Below are positions 27,001 to 33,625 of a DNA stretch of 64,000 bases, one piece after another. The first letter of the stretch is position 1, and every line of letters starts with the position of its first letter. The notes under the pieces are model-generated. The model had not been told where the DNA came from. It searched no databases and worked only from the letters and a program-made list of their open reading frames with translations. A program made the translations under genes and the position numbers. Source of the stretch: Streptomyces atroolivaceus (GTDB lineage Bacteria > Actinomycetota > Actinomycetes > Streptomycetales > Streptomycetaceae); assembly GCF_000717025.1 (NCBI RefSeq), contig NZ_JNXG01000025.1, forward strand, positions 1-64,000. Direction: 5' to 3'.

Positions 27001-27788
27001 CCGACCTCGGGGGCCCGGGCCAGCGCCGACGTCACGTCCGTGCCACGGGCCGCGGCCACCGCCAGCGCCTGCATCGGAAGAAGAATGCCGCCCGCGCCAT
27101 TGGGCCGCAGACTATGCCGCAGCGTGGTCTCCCACATGTGACTGGGGAAGGTGCTATCGGCCGACCCGGGCCACGGCGGTGGCGGTTCCTGTCCCGAGAC
27201 GCAAGCGGCCCCCACCAGCATGCGCCGCGGCTGGTTCTCGAAAGGGGAGTGCTTGAGATAGAAGAAGACCAGCGACTGCTCCGGCACGACGTTACGGAAG
27301 AACGTCTTCATGATCGCTTGCTGGTTGTCGCCATGCATCACCCACGGCAGCCTGCCGTCGAGCATCGCCGCGATCCGGTCCTCGGCCTCGGGGCTGTACC
27401 CGGAGACCGGCCGTTCCTGGAGAACTACTTCCTCAGCGTTGCTCCGATTCATCCAGAAGTAGGGGATGGCGTGGACTGAGAACGCCGGAACCGCAAGCTG
27501 CGCTGGCCGCAGGCCCCTGAGGAACCAACCATAAGGATGCGTTCTTCGAACCGTGTGATCCGAGCTGCTCATGAACCCGCCGCGTTCAACAACGCACGGC
27601 GGCAGCACCTGACCGAGCTTGCTCCACGGCGCACCCGCGTGAGCGGCTTCCTGCCGCACATCACGATCCTTGGCGATGTTGCCCAACATCACGCATGCGT
27701 GATTGGCCCCTGGGTCGGCGCAGACGGTCCCGGTCCACCCCGTGTCGTGCCATGGGATCCGCACCGACAGGTGCTGTACATAAACCAT
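24021..27788 (-). CDS. RecD-like SF1 helicase with C-terminal nuclease-like domain
   Basis: A 1255-residue protein. The N-terminus (VQHLSVRIPWHDTGWTGTVC) is a conserved opening I know from large accessory helicases; no function is assigned to it. Helicase motifs: GPAGTGKTTLI (near 633), VVVDEASML (near 716), VGDPRQLPPIG (near 745), HKSQGSEF (near 1029) and YTALTRQTRKVI, the order of RecD/UvrD superfamily 1. The C-terminal 130 residues contain EYEQPL, KFPDFTI and IYWEHLGM, a D..(E/W)EH arrangement like PD-(D/E)XK nucleases of helicase-nuclease fusions. It probably unwinds and cuts foreign or damaged DNA. ATG 27788 is chosen at the conserved start; the frame is open far upstream but that part is not protein-like. 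It is a stand-alone gene. Confidence 0.85.
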   Translation of the reverse strand: MVYVQHLSVRIPWHDTGWTGTVCADPGANHACVMLGNIAKDRDVRQEAAHAGAPWSKLGQVLPPCVVERGGFMSSSDHTVRRTHPYGWFLRGLRPAQLAVPAFSVHAIPYFWMNRSNAEEVVLQERPVSGYSPEAEDRIAAMLDGRLPWVMHGDNQQAIMKTFFRNVVPEQSLVFFYLKHSPFENQPRRMLVGAACVSGQEPPPPWPGSADSTFPSHMWETTLRHSLRPNGAGGILLPMQALAVAAARGTDVTSALARAPEVGRNFSYTTEHVSSDSAVASLMELRRAAQAATALGDPAIGIPEASLQWLDDQLHRAWKRRGPCPGLPAVLARLGFRHPTFAAHEIISAAGERADPWPVLENILEGETASAELSALATQTRRRIWAGTGPQERQALRVLSRFDLTPEAVSRVLSGATSVPVGHDELLANPYDLVTCTVDDGEPIAFETVDRGCFPDLQLTEHHPLPLTQPFDDANDRRRIDAAMTTVLLRAQEEGHTLLPVEQMTERLDQLTVAVPLATDETILRPLGLAPEALLDSDSHDEPEVWSQLRRVDLASGEAAYKLASAALRRDFIRERLNQLRDGKPHRVPADLAKTLDAALSGLAAAADSDSETRARAEKAAAFREMFHRRVTIVNGPAGTGKTTLIQALAKRSEVTRRGLLLLAPTGKARVQLEQKVGYQAFTLAQFLRHSHRYDDVYGRYLTLPDGGRISAGTVVVDEASMLTEDMLAALLDAVEITERLILVGDPRQLPPIGAGRPFVDLERRRRPDNSNWPRVAPGWAELTVLHRQQGHTRDDLALAHWYSGDKRSEDAEEVWEKMRAQVPMSTLKAVHWRGRPAARVLDDVLREEFNVTDELSFAHSYGAATRTDSKGNEYPNYTQAPGSCDRWQALSPTRSQTHGTVELNRYLKQTYRRRALANAQLFKSRRRVPQPLGPEQIVVGDKVVNTRNQYLRSFRPSTGKPEDRSYVANGELGVVTGQLKSQKMTGAPWKTQVEFSSQPDRRFTAQQGLDDDPGLELAWALTVHKSQGSEFGTVVLMLPAHVSGISRELLYTALTRQTRKVIICHEGPLEDLCELAQPTASDTARRLTDLTRPPEPVVVHDRQGRRIGCFDANLIHITHFGLPVSSKNEVIIADLLHRLARGRFEYEQPLTGRDGKTKFPDFTITTDDPDKPIYWEHLGMLDNPRYRETWERKKAWYAAQGILPGDAGGPNGLLLITDDRNGVKEQEWEATFRKALGSTASIRPRSIGRRRGSP

Positions 27789-28449
27789 CGCTCGTCTCCC
27801 CGATAACGCGCGTTCATCTGTGAGGATGCTCAGCCTAGACATCAGCACAGACAAGTCACCGCACAGGAGCGAGAGGCGGCATACGTTCACGCCTGACTGT
27901 GTGCCCGAAGCAGACGCGCACGAACTGACGTATGGCGATCCGAAAAGGGGCACTCGATGGATCGAGAACGTGACCTGTACTGCCCGCTCGGGCGCTCGGA
28001 ACGAGCGCCTCTGCCTCCGAGGACAGAAGATCCGCCTTATCACGCTGTGTCTGCGGGACCGGGGAAGGGCGCACACCCTTGCCCGCTCCCTTATGCCGCG
28101 GTGGTCGGCTTGTCCGCGGAGTCCTCCGCTGAAGAGCGAGGGCTGTTGTGTCCGGCCGCTCGGTACCCGGCCTCGTCCGGATGGAGCTGGGGCCCGGACT
28201 GAGCGCCAAGCGGCATCGAACGACACGGTGCCGTCGCTGGTCCGGGCGAGGCGCCAGGCCTGCCAGCTGGTCCGCGTTGCCAGCACGGCTCGTAAGACGG
28301 TTAGCTTCACAAGCTCTGTCTCCGTATGTCTCAAGAGTCGGCGTTCTGCGAGGGCGGTGTCGCCGGAGCAGGGACCTGGGCAGCCAGATCCGGTTCTCCG
28401 AAGTCGGGGTGCCGGTAGGAATGCTGTCACCAGCCGCAAACGGCGCTGA
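27789..28449. other. Intergenic region between helicase gene and transposon remnant
   Basis: Open frames exist on both strands but their composition is arginine- and serine-rich with no recognisable motif. On the minus strand ETELVKLTVLRAVLATRT.. near 28300 could be a remnant of an unknown gene. One end of the Tn3-like element should lie near 28400, but I could not recognise an inverted terminal repeat. Confidence 0.4.
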
Positions 28450-29139
28450 TCAGTCCTCGGACCTGGTGGGTTGGGGCAGTTCCGGTGTGCTCGTCGCTTC
28501 AGCGAGTGCGAGGCGACCGCCCTTCAGCTCGGGCACGTAGTTGTAGATCGTGTTCCTGGAGACGCCGAGGAGCTTCGCGATCGAGGTGACGGTGTTCCCC
28601 GGCCGGGCGAGCAGGTCGCGGGCGTGACGTACCTGCTCCTCCGTCATCGCCGGCGGGCGGCCGAGCCGGGCGCCGCGGGCACGAGCGGCGTCCAGGCCTT
28701 CGTTGGTGCCCTGCACGATGAGTTCGCGGATGAACTCCGCCAGCGCCGCGAACACGTGGAAGACCAGGCGCCCGCCGGGCGTGGTCGTGTCGAGCGCCTC
28801 GTGCAGCGAGGTGAAGCCGACGCCACGCTTGCGCAGGCCGGACACGATCGCGATGAGGTCCTGGATGGAACGGCCGAGCCGGTCCAGCGACGGGACGACG
28901 AGGGTGTCGCCCTCGCGCAGGTAGGCGAGGGCCTTCCACAGTTCCTCGCGTTCGGCATTCTTGCCGGACTTCTTGTCGGAGAAGATCCGGATGCAGCCCG
29001 CTGTGTTGAGTGCGTGGATCTACCTGTCGAGCAACTGCCCCTTGGTGGACACGCGTGCGTATCCCACGAGGCTGCCGGTCCGTACGGCCGGAACGGGCGC
29101 GAGGAGATCGGCGGTGTCGTCGTCTTGGAGTGGTTGCAC
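28450..29139 (-). pseudogene. tnpR: Tn3-family resolvase (serine recombinase) with an in-frame TAG
   Basis: Read in one frame the product is a full resolvase: VGYARVSTKGQLLDR with the catalytic serine, then a TAG at 29020-29022 where family members have Gln (LDRQ), then IHALNTAGCIRIFSDKKSGK, LVVPSLDRLGRSIQDLI and a C-terminal HTH (TSIAKLLGVSRNTIYNYVPE). A single C-to-T change explains the stop. Resolvases separate cointegrates made during Tn3 transposition. Downstream of the stop a start at 28845 could still make a fragment with the HTH but without the catalytic serine. The start is uncertain (GTG 29139 suggested). It forms a split Tn3 unit with the transposase remnant at 31441-32430. Confidence 0.8.
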
Positions 29140-29153
29140 CCGCCAGATCGTAC

Positions 29154-29206
29154 AGAAAACGGTGCTCCTCAAGTTCTCGAGCACATCGACTTTCTGACAC
29201 CGTTTT
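29154..29206. promoter_or_regulatory. Candidate res site of the Tn3-like resolvase
   Basis: AAAACGGTG (29156-29164) and CACCGTTTT (29198-29206) form a perfect nine-base inverted repeat. CAGAAA and TTTCTGA also mirror each other around it. It sits directly upstream of the resolvase gene, where res lies in Tn3 elements. The AT-rich half-sites contrast with the surrounding GC-rich DNA. Confidence 0.5.
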
Positions 29207-29308
29207 ATGGGCATGATCCGGCGCCGATCCGGCTGGGCGCCGCCGCTCATTGATCTTGCTCATCAATCGGTCGATAGATGAGCAGTGCCACCTTGCAGGT
29301 GGTTGAAC

Positions 29309-29355
29309 CGCAAAGACTTCTTCGCGAACACCTCTTTGCGAAGGACTCTTTGCGG
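29309..29355. promoter_or_regulatory. Probable operator upstream of the ArsR-like gene
   Basis: CGCAAAGA (29309-29316) and TCTTTGCG (29333-29340) form a perfect inverted repeat around TTCGCGAA. A further direct copy CTCTTTGCG follows at 29346-29354, 14 bases after the first. The array ends about 10 bases before the start codon, fitting autorepression by the winged-helix regulator. Confidence 0.55.
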
Positions 29356-29363
29356 TCTACGGT

Positions 29364-30035
29364 GTGCGCATGGCTGATGCAGTGGAGAGGCCGGACGGCC
29401 TGAACGTTGATGAGGACTCGGTTGTCCTGGATGCCAAGGGGCTGCGTGCCCTGGCGCATCCGGTGCGCGTGCAGTTGGTCGGGCTACTGCGGAAGTACGG
29501 CCCGTCGACGGCCACCCGCCTCGCGGAGCGGCTGGGTGTGAATTCCGGTACGGCCAGCTACCACCTCCGGCAGCTCGGCGCGGCCGGTTTCGTCGAGGAG
29601 GACACCGAACGCGGCAACGCGCGAGAGCGCTGGTGGCGTTCGGTGCACCGGACGACCTGGTTCAACGATCCGGAGCTGGCCGAGCGAGAGCCCGAGGCCG
29701 CGCTGGCCTACCAGCAGTCCGTCGCCGCCATCTACACCCTGCGCACGCAGCAGACCCTGAACGAGCTTCAGACGATGCCCCGCGCATGGCGGAACACCTT
29801 TGACATGAGCGACTGGGCCTTGCGGCTCACACCCGAGGAAGCCGCCGCCCTGTACCGGGAGCTGGCGGAAGTCGTCGCGCGCTACCGGCGGGACGCGCCG
29901 GAGACGGCGGCAAGTGCCCCCGAGGGAGCCGAACGGGTCGCCGTGATCACGCAGATCCTGCCCGAACTGGACGCGCCTGCCGCGTCGTCGCCGCCTTCCG
30001 GCCCTCAGGACAAGGAAGGAAACCCGACGTCATGA
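29364..30035 (+). CDS. ArsR-family winged-helix transcriptional regulator
   Basis: A 223-residue protein. Residues about 22-90 (DAKGLRALAHPVRVQLVGLL, TATRLAERLGVNSGTASYHL, then RQLGAAGFVEE) are an ArsR/HTH_20 winged helix. The C-terminal part (RWWRSVHRTTW, LYRELAEVVARYRRD) is the helical ligand or dimer region of the subgroup that controls MFS exporters. GTG 29364 or ATG 29370 may be the start. It overlaps the exporter gene by four bases (ATGA), so the two form an operon, probably repressed by this protein through the repeats just upstream. Confidence 0.88.
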   Translation: MRMADAVERPDGLNVDEDSVVLDAKGLRALAHPVRVQLVGLLRKYGPSTATRLAERLGVNSGTASYHLRQLGAAGFVEEDTERGNARERWWRSVHRTTWFNDPELAEREPEAALAYQQSVAAIYTLRTQQTLNELQTMPRAWRNTFDMSDWALRLTPEEAAALYRELAEVVARYRRDAPETAASAPEGAERVAVITQILPELDAPAASSPPSGPQDKEGNPTS

Positions 30036-31369
30036 CCGACGACGCCTCGGAGGCCCTCGGCATACCCAGCAAGAGGTCCTTACGGCCGCTGGGCGGGGTG
30101 CTGGCGGCCATGGCCGTGTCGCTGACCGGCACGCGCATCTCCGTTGTGGCACTGCCCTGGTTCGTCCTCGTCACGACCGGCAGCGCCACCCAGACCGGAC
30201 TCGTGGCCTTCTGCGAGATGACTCCCTACGTGGTGGTCAAGGCGTTCACCGGACCGCTGGTGGACCGGATCGGCCCCCGAGCCGTTTCCTGGACCACCGA
30301 TCTGGCCAGCGCGACCGCCGCCGCTGCGGTGCCCCTGCTCCACGCCCTGGACCTGCTCTCCTTTCCCCTTCTTCTGGTTCTGGTTGCACTGATCGGCGCG
30401 GCCCGAGGCCCCGGCGACCTGGCCAAGGAGGTGATGGTCCCGGAGGCGGCTGAGCGCGGCCGAGTACCGCTGGAGCGCGCCACCGGTCTGTCCGGCGTGA
30501 TCGAGCGGCTCGCCTCTACCGTCGGCCTGGCGATCGGTGGATCCCTGGTGGCGCTGCTCGGCCCCCTGACCGCACTCGCCGTCAACGCGGGCTGCTTCGC
30601 CCTCGGATCGGTGATCATCAAACTCGCGCTGCCGCGCGGCATGGGGCACACGGCCGAGGAAGCCCCCTCGGCGGCCGGGAAGACGGAACCGGGCTACTGG
30701 CGGCGGTTCGGCGAGGGCTTCACCTTCCTGCGCGGCGAGCCGCTGCTGCTCACCGTCATCGTCATGGTCGGCATCACCAACCTGCTGGACGCGGCGATCA
30801 CCTCGGTGCTCGTACCCGTCTGGGCCAGGGAGTCCGGCTACGGGCCAGCCGCGATCGGCCTGATGGGCAGCGTGATGGGGGCCGCGGGAGTCGGCGGGAG
30901 CCTGATCGCAGCGATGGTTGCGCACCGGCTGAGGCGGCGGATGGTGGTTCTCACCGGGTTCCTGCTGGCCGGGGCACCGAGGTTCCTGATCCTCGCCTTC
31001 GATGCCCCGCTGGGGGTGGTACTCGCCGTTTTCGCGGTCAGCGGGTTCGGCGCCGGCTTCGTCAACCCAGTGCTGGGGGCCGTCCTCGTCGAGCGGGTGC
31101 CACGCCGGATGCTGGGCCGGGTCAACGCGCTCGGTGACTCGCTGGCCTGGGCAGGTATCCCTCTCGGCGGGCTGATCGCCGGGGCGGCGGTGACCGCTGT
31201 CGGACTCGTGCCGGTGCTGCTCACCTGCGGCGCCGTGTACTTCCTCACCACCCATCTGGCTGGACTGCGGCCGGAGTGGCGCGAGATTGACCGAACGCGG
31301 CGGCGAGGCGTCCTGAAGCCGCATTCCAAGGAAGACGCCTCACAAGACAGTGCGAATGCAGCCATATAA
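30032..31369 (+). CDS. MFS drug-efflux-type transporter
   Basis: A 445-residue membrane protein with about 12 hydrophobic segments, starting GGVLAAMAVSLTGTRISVVA and ending VGLVPVLLTCGAVYFLTT. GPLVDRIGPRAVS between helices 2 and 3 is the MFS loop motif (G-x-L-x-D-R-x-G-x-R). The NRE/TetV-like family with LPWFVLVTTGSATQTGLVAF is common in actinobacterial multidrug exporters. Translationally coupled to the ArsR-like regulator, which suggests substrate-induced efflux. The substrate cannot be told from sequence. Carried inside the Tn3-like remnant as probable cargo. Confidence 0.87.
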   Translation: MTDDASEALGIPSKRSLRPLGGVLAAMAVSLTGTRISVVALPWFVLVTTGSATQTGLVAFCEMTPYVVVKAFTGPLVDRIGPRAVSWTTDLASATAAAAVPLLHALDLLSFPLLLVLVALIGAARGPGDLAKEVMVPEAAERGRVPLERATGLSGVIERLASTVGLAIGGSLVALLGPLTALAVNAGCFALGSVIIKLALPRGMGHTAEEAPSAAGKTEPGYWRRFGEGFTFLRGEPLLLTVIVMVGITNLLDAAITSVLVPVWARESGYGPAAIGLMGSVMGAAGVGGSLIAAMVAHRLRRRMVVLTGFLLAGAPRFLILAFDAPLGVVLAVFAVSGFGAGFVNPVLGAVLVERVPRRMLGRVNALGDSLAWAGIPLGGLIAGAAVTAVGLVPVLLTCGAVYFLTTHLAGLRPEWREIDRTRRRGVLKPHSKEDASQDSANAAI

Positions 31370-31440
31370 CCGTTACGGGAGGAGGCGGACCATCTGGTTT
31401 TCTTCTCCCTCCCATCGCTCCTTCCGACCTCGCCCACGCT

Positions 31441-32430
31441 TCACGCGCGCTCAGATGACTGCTGGTCCGGGGCGCCCGTCGGAACTCGCGGGCCCGGAAG
31501 TTTGACCGCAGCAAGGTCGAGGCGAGTGTCCATGTCGAGGTTGACCTCCCCGTACGGACGCACGTGCGACCAGAACAGCGGGGTCAGGCCGCGCCGATCG
31601 GCAGGCGTGAGAAGCTCGGCCCACTCCGGTTCGCTGAGGATGTCCTGAAGCATCGGGGTGTTCACGTACACCAGCGCGGATTGCAGAATCCGCAGGCACA
31701 GCACGAACATCTCCTGCTCGTCGCGCCGGTTCGAGGCGATCTCCCCGCCCTTCCCGTAGGCGATCACGGAGTTCGCGCCGTTGGAGGACTCCATCACGTT
31801 CAGGCCCTCCTCGACCTCCCGCTGAAGGTCCCGAAGCCGCAGGTAGCGGGCCACGAAGATGGTCTTCTGCGCGCGGCCGACCTCCAGCATCGCCGCGTAG
31901 GTGGGGTGGGAGGCGTTGCGGGTGAAGCGCCGCAGGATCGCCTCGGTCGACGCGGTGCGGGTACGGATCGCGGTGGCGTACTTGATCATCTGGTCGTACT
32001 GCTGGGCGATCAGTTCCCAGCGGATCGGGCGGGTCAGCGCCCGGGTCAGCTGCGGGTAGGCGTCCGGCTCGCCGGCCACCGGCCGGTACAGCTTCACCTT
32101 GTTGATCCGCTTGATCCTCGGCAGCAGGTCGAAGTTCAGCAGCCTCGTGATGCCGAACCCGGATTCCGACTGGCCATGCGAGTCCGTGTAGTTGGCCTCG
32201 ACGTCCATGGTGGTGCCGTGCCGCATGGCGCCCTCGATCATCGCGGCGACCTCGGAGGCCGTGCAGTTGATCAGCTGGGAGTGGATGGCCAGGGACTTCT
32301 TCTCCACGTGCCAGTAGATGAGCACCCCACGGCCGGAAGCGCGCGGGTTCGCGGATTCTGTGAGCAGATCAGAGCTGAACCCACCTCGCTTCTGACCATC
32401 ATGGCAGAACTGACGGGTGGGTTCGGGGCG
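31441..32430 (-). pseudogene. tnpA: Tn3-family transposase, truncated C-terminal part
   Basis: The frame is open over 330 codons up to a TGA at 32431-32433. It reads the last third of a Tn3 TnpA: SGRGVLIYWHVEKKSLAIHS, TASEVAAMIEGAMRHGT, NYTDSHGQSESGFGITRLLN, then FDLLPRIK, and near the end LVYVNTPMLQDIL. Full TnpA is about 1000 residues, so the N-terminal two thirds, including the first catalytic Asp, are gone. There is no normal start codon; ATG 32325 is the first usable one. The last catalytic Glu region is present. Its stop lies 72 bases from the exporter's stop, in convergent orientation. Confidence 0.85.
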
Positions 32431-32481
32431 TCATCTTGGAGCTGGCCGTCCGGCCGCGTCGCAGGTCAAGGCCCGGGCGGC

Positions 32482-33567
32482 TTACGACGCAGGCAGCGCG
32501 GTCAGATAGGCGGTGAGTTCTGTGAGCTTCGCGAAGACGGTTGTACCGAGGCGTCGGTCCAGACGTGTGCGGTTCCGCAGCAGGTCGGCATAGTGTTTGT
32601 CGGCCACTACCACGTCCGCGTAGGGCATGGCGACTGCCAGCGTGTTGATGTCGAAGATGTCGTTCGACGTCCAGGGGCGCTTCATCTGGTGGTTGAGCAC
32701 CTTGAGGTCGACTGTCGCGTTCATGCTGGGCATGGAGCGGATCACCTGTAGACATACGACCGGATCATTGGCGAGCGCGTCGATGTCCATCCCCCGGTCG
32801 CGCATCTGTTCATCGAAGAAGGTCATGCCGTGGATGAATTCGCGGACCGGGACCAGGACCTCAATCCGCCGCCGCAGCGACGGCAAGAGATCGAGCGAGT
32901 CCATGAGATCGCGCTCGCTCTGGGCTTGCTCCTCTGCGATCTTCTCCGCGAGTTTCCGGTCCCACCCCTTCGCCTCCAGGCTCGCTGATAGCTCAGGTGT
33001 GAGGCCCTCCAATGCGAGCCGCTCGAATGACACCCGCGCCCCCTCCAGCAGGGCGTCGAACTTCTCTTCATTCTCATGGCCGATCCGCTGAAGCAGCTCT
33101 TCGCGGTTCGGACCATCAGGGCCGAAGGGAGTGAGCTCAATGTGCTGACCGATGGCCCAGCCGACTCCCGGGCCGACCAAGTCGACCGTTGGGAACGGGT
33201 GCGGAGGCGGTCCATAAAGGCTGGTCACCGCGGCGTCGAACTCCAGCTTCAGGACGGTGAACCGCGATGGCAGGGTGGAAAACCCGGTGAGTTCTTCCAT
33301 GACGGCCGCAACATCAGCCCGCTTGGTGTAGGTGTCCTTCTTCTGCAGTTCGAACCGATTGGAGTCGGTGAGAACGAAGGTGGCCGTGCCACGTTGTCGG
33401 GCGTCGCGGCACGCCTTCAGCGCGGCCTGATGCTTTACGCCCTGCTCATGTCCTGTGTGGGCCTGTGCCAGCCCAATCCAGTGGTTCAGGTCAAGGAAGA
33501 CGATCTTTGCCGTGGCCCGCGGCCGCTGCAAGGTCTCCGGCCAGATCAGCACATCGCGATCACCCAT
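32482..33567 (-). CDS. PIN-like domain protein
   Basis: A 361-residue protein. IVFLDLNHWIGLA (about 22-34) gives the first acidic site; VLTDSNRFELQKK the next; and SNDIFDINTLAVAMPYADVV followed by VADKHYADLL near the C-terminus carries the remaining aspartates. This is the layout of the large PIN-like RNases found next to defence genes rather than VapC toxins (about 130 residues). The middle is helical and acidic. It is a candidate metal-dependent RNase for abortive infection; no antitoxin gene is adjacent. The ATG has no ribosome site but a good -10 hexamer just upstream, pointing to a leaderless message. Confidence 0.8.
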   Translation of the reverse strand: MGDRDVLIWPETLQRPRATAKIVFLDLNHWIGLAQAHTGHEQGVKHQAALKACRDARQRGTATFVLTDSNRFELQKKDTYTKRADVAAVMEELTGFSTLPSRFTVLKLEFDAAVTSLYGPPPHPFPTVDLVGPGVGWAIGQHIELTPFGPDGPNREELLQRIGHENEEKFDALLEGARVSFERLALEGLTPELSASLEAKGWDRKLAEKIAEEQAQSERDLMDSLDLLPSLRRRIEVLVPVREFIHGMTFFDEQMRDRGMDIDALANDPVVCLQVIRSMPSMNATVDLKVLNHQMKRPWTSNDIFDINTLAVAMPYADVVVADKHYADLLRNRTRLDRRLGTTVFAKLTELTAYLTALPAS

Positions 33568-33603
33568 AAGCGGATTGTAGTGACCGAATGGATGGGGATG
33601 TCG
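33568..33603 (-). promoter_or_regulatory. Possible leaderless promoter of the PIN-like gene
   Basis: On the minus strand TACAAT (33579-33574) lies six bases before the ATG at 33567, so transcription would start at the start codon. The -35 region is weak (GACATC-like). No Shine-Dalgarno sequence is present. Confidence 0.35.
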
Positions 33604-33625
33604 GTGGTAGCCGGAGTGCCCTCGG

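Larger units (their letters stand above)
28450..32430. mobile_element. Decayed Tn3-family transposon carrying a regulator and exporter
   Basis: The resolvase (nonsense mutation) and the transposase C-terminus lie on the same strand with an ArsR-like regulator and an MFS exporter between them on the opposite strand. This is the layout of a Tn3 element that gained cargo and then lost most of tnpA. No 38-base terminal repeats or target duplications could be recognised, so the limits are approximate. Confidence 0.6.

Noticed and set aside
27820..28449. 209-codon + strand frame before the resolvase
   Set aside because: No motif and unlikely amino-acid use; overlaps an equally poor frame on the other strand.
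30080..31324. Long minus-strand frame opposite the MFS exporter
   Set aside because: Gln/Arg/Gly-rich antisense of a clear 12-helix transporter.
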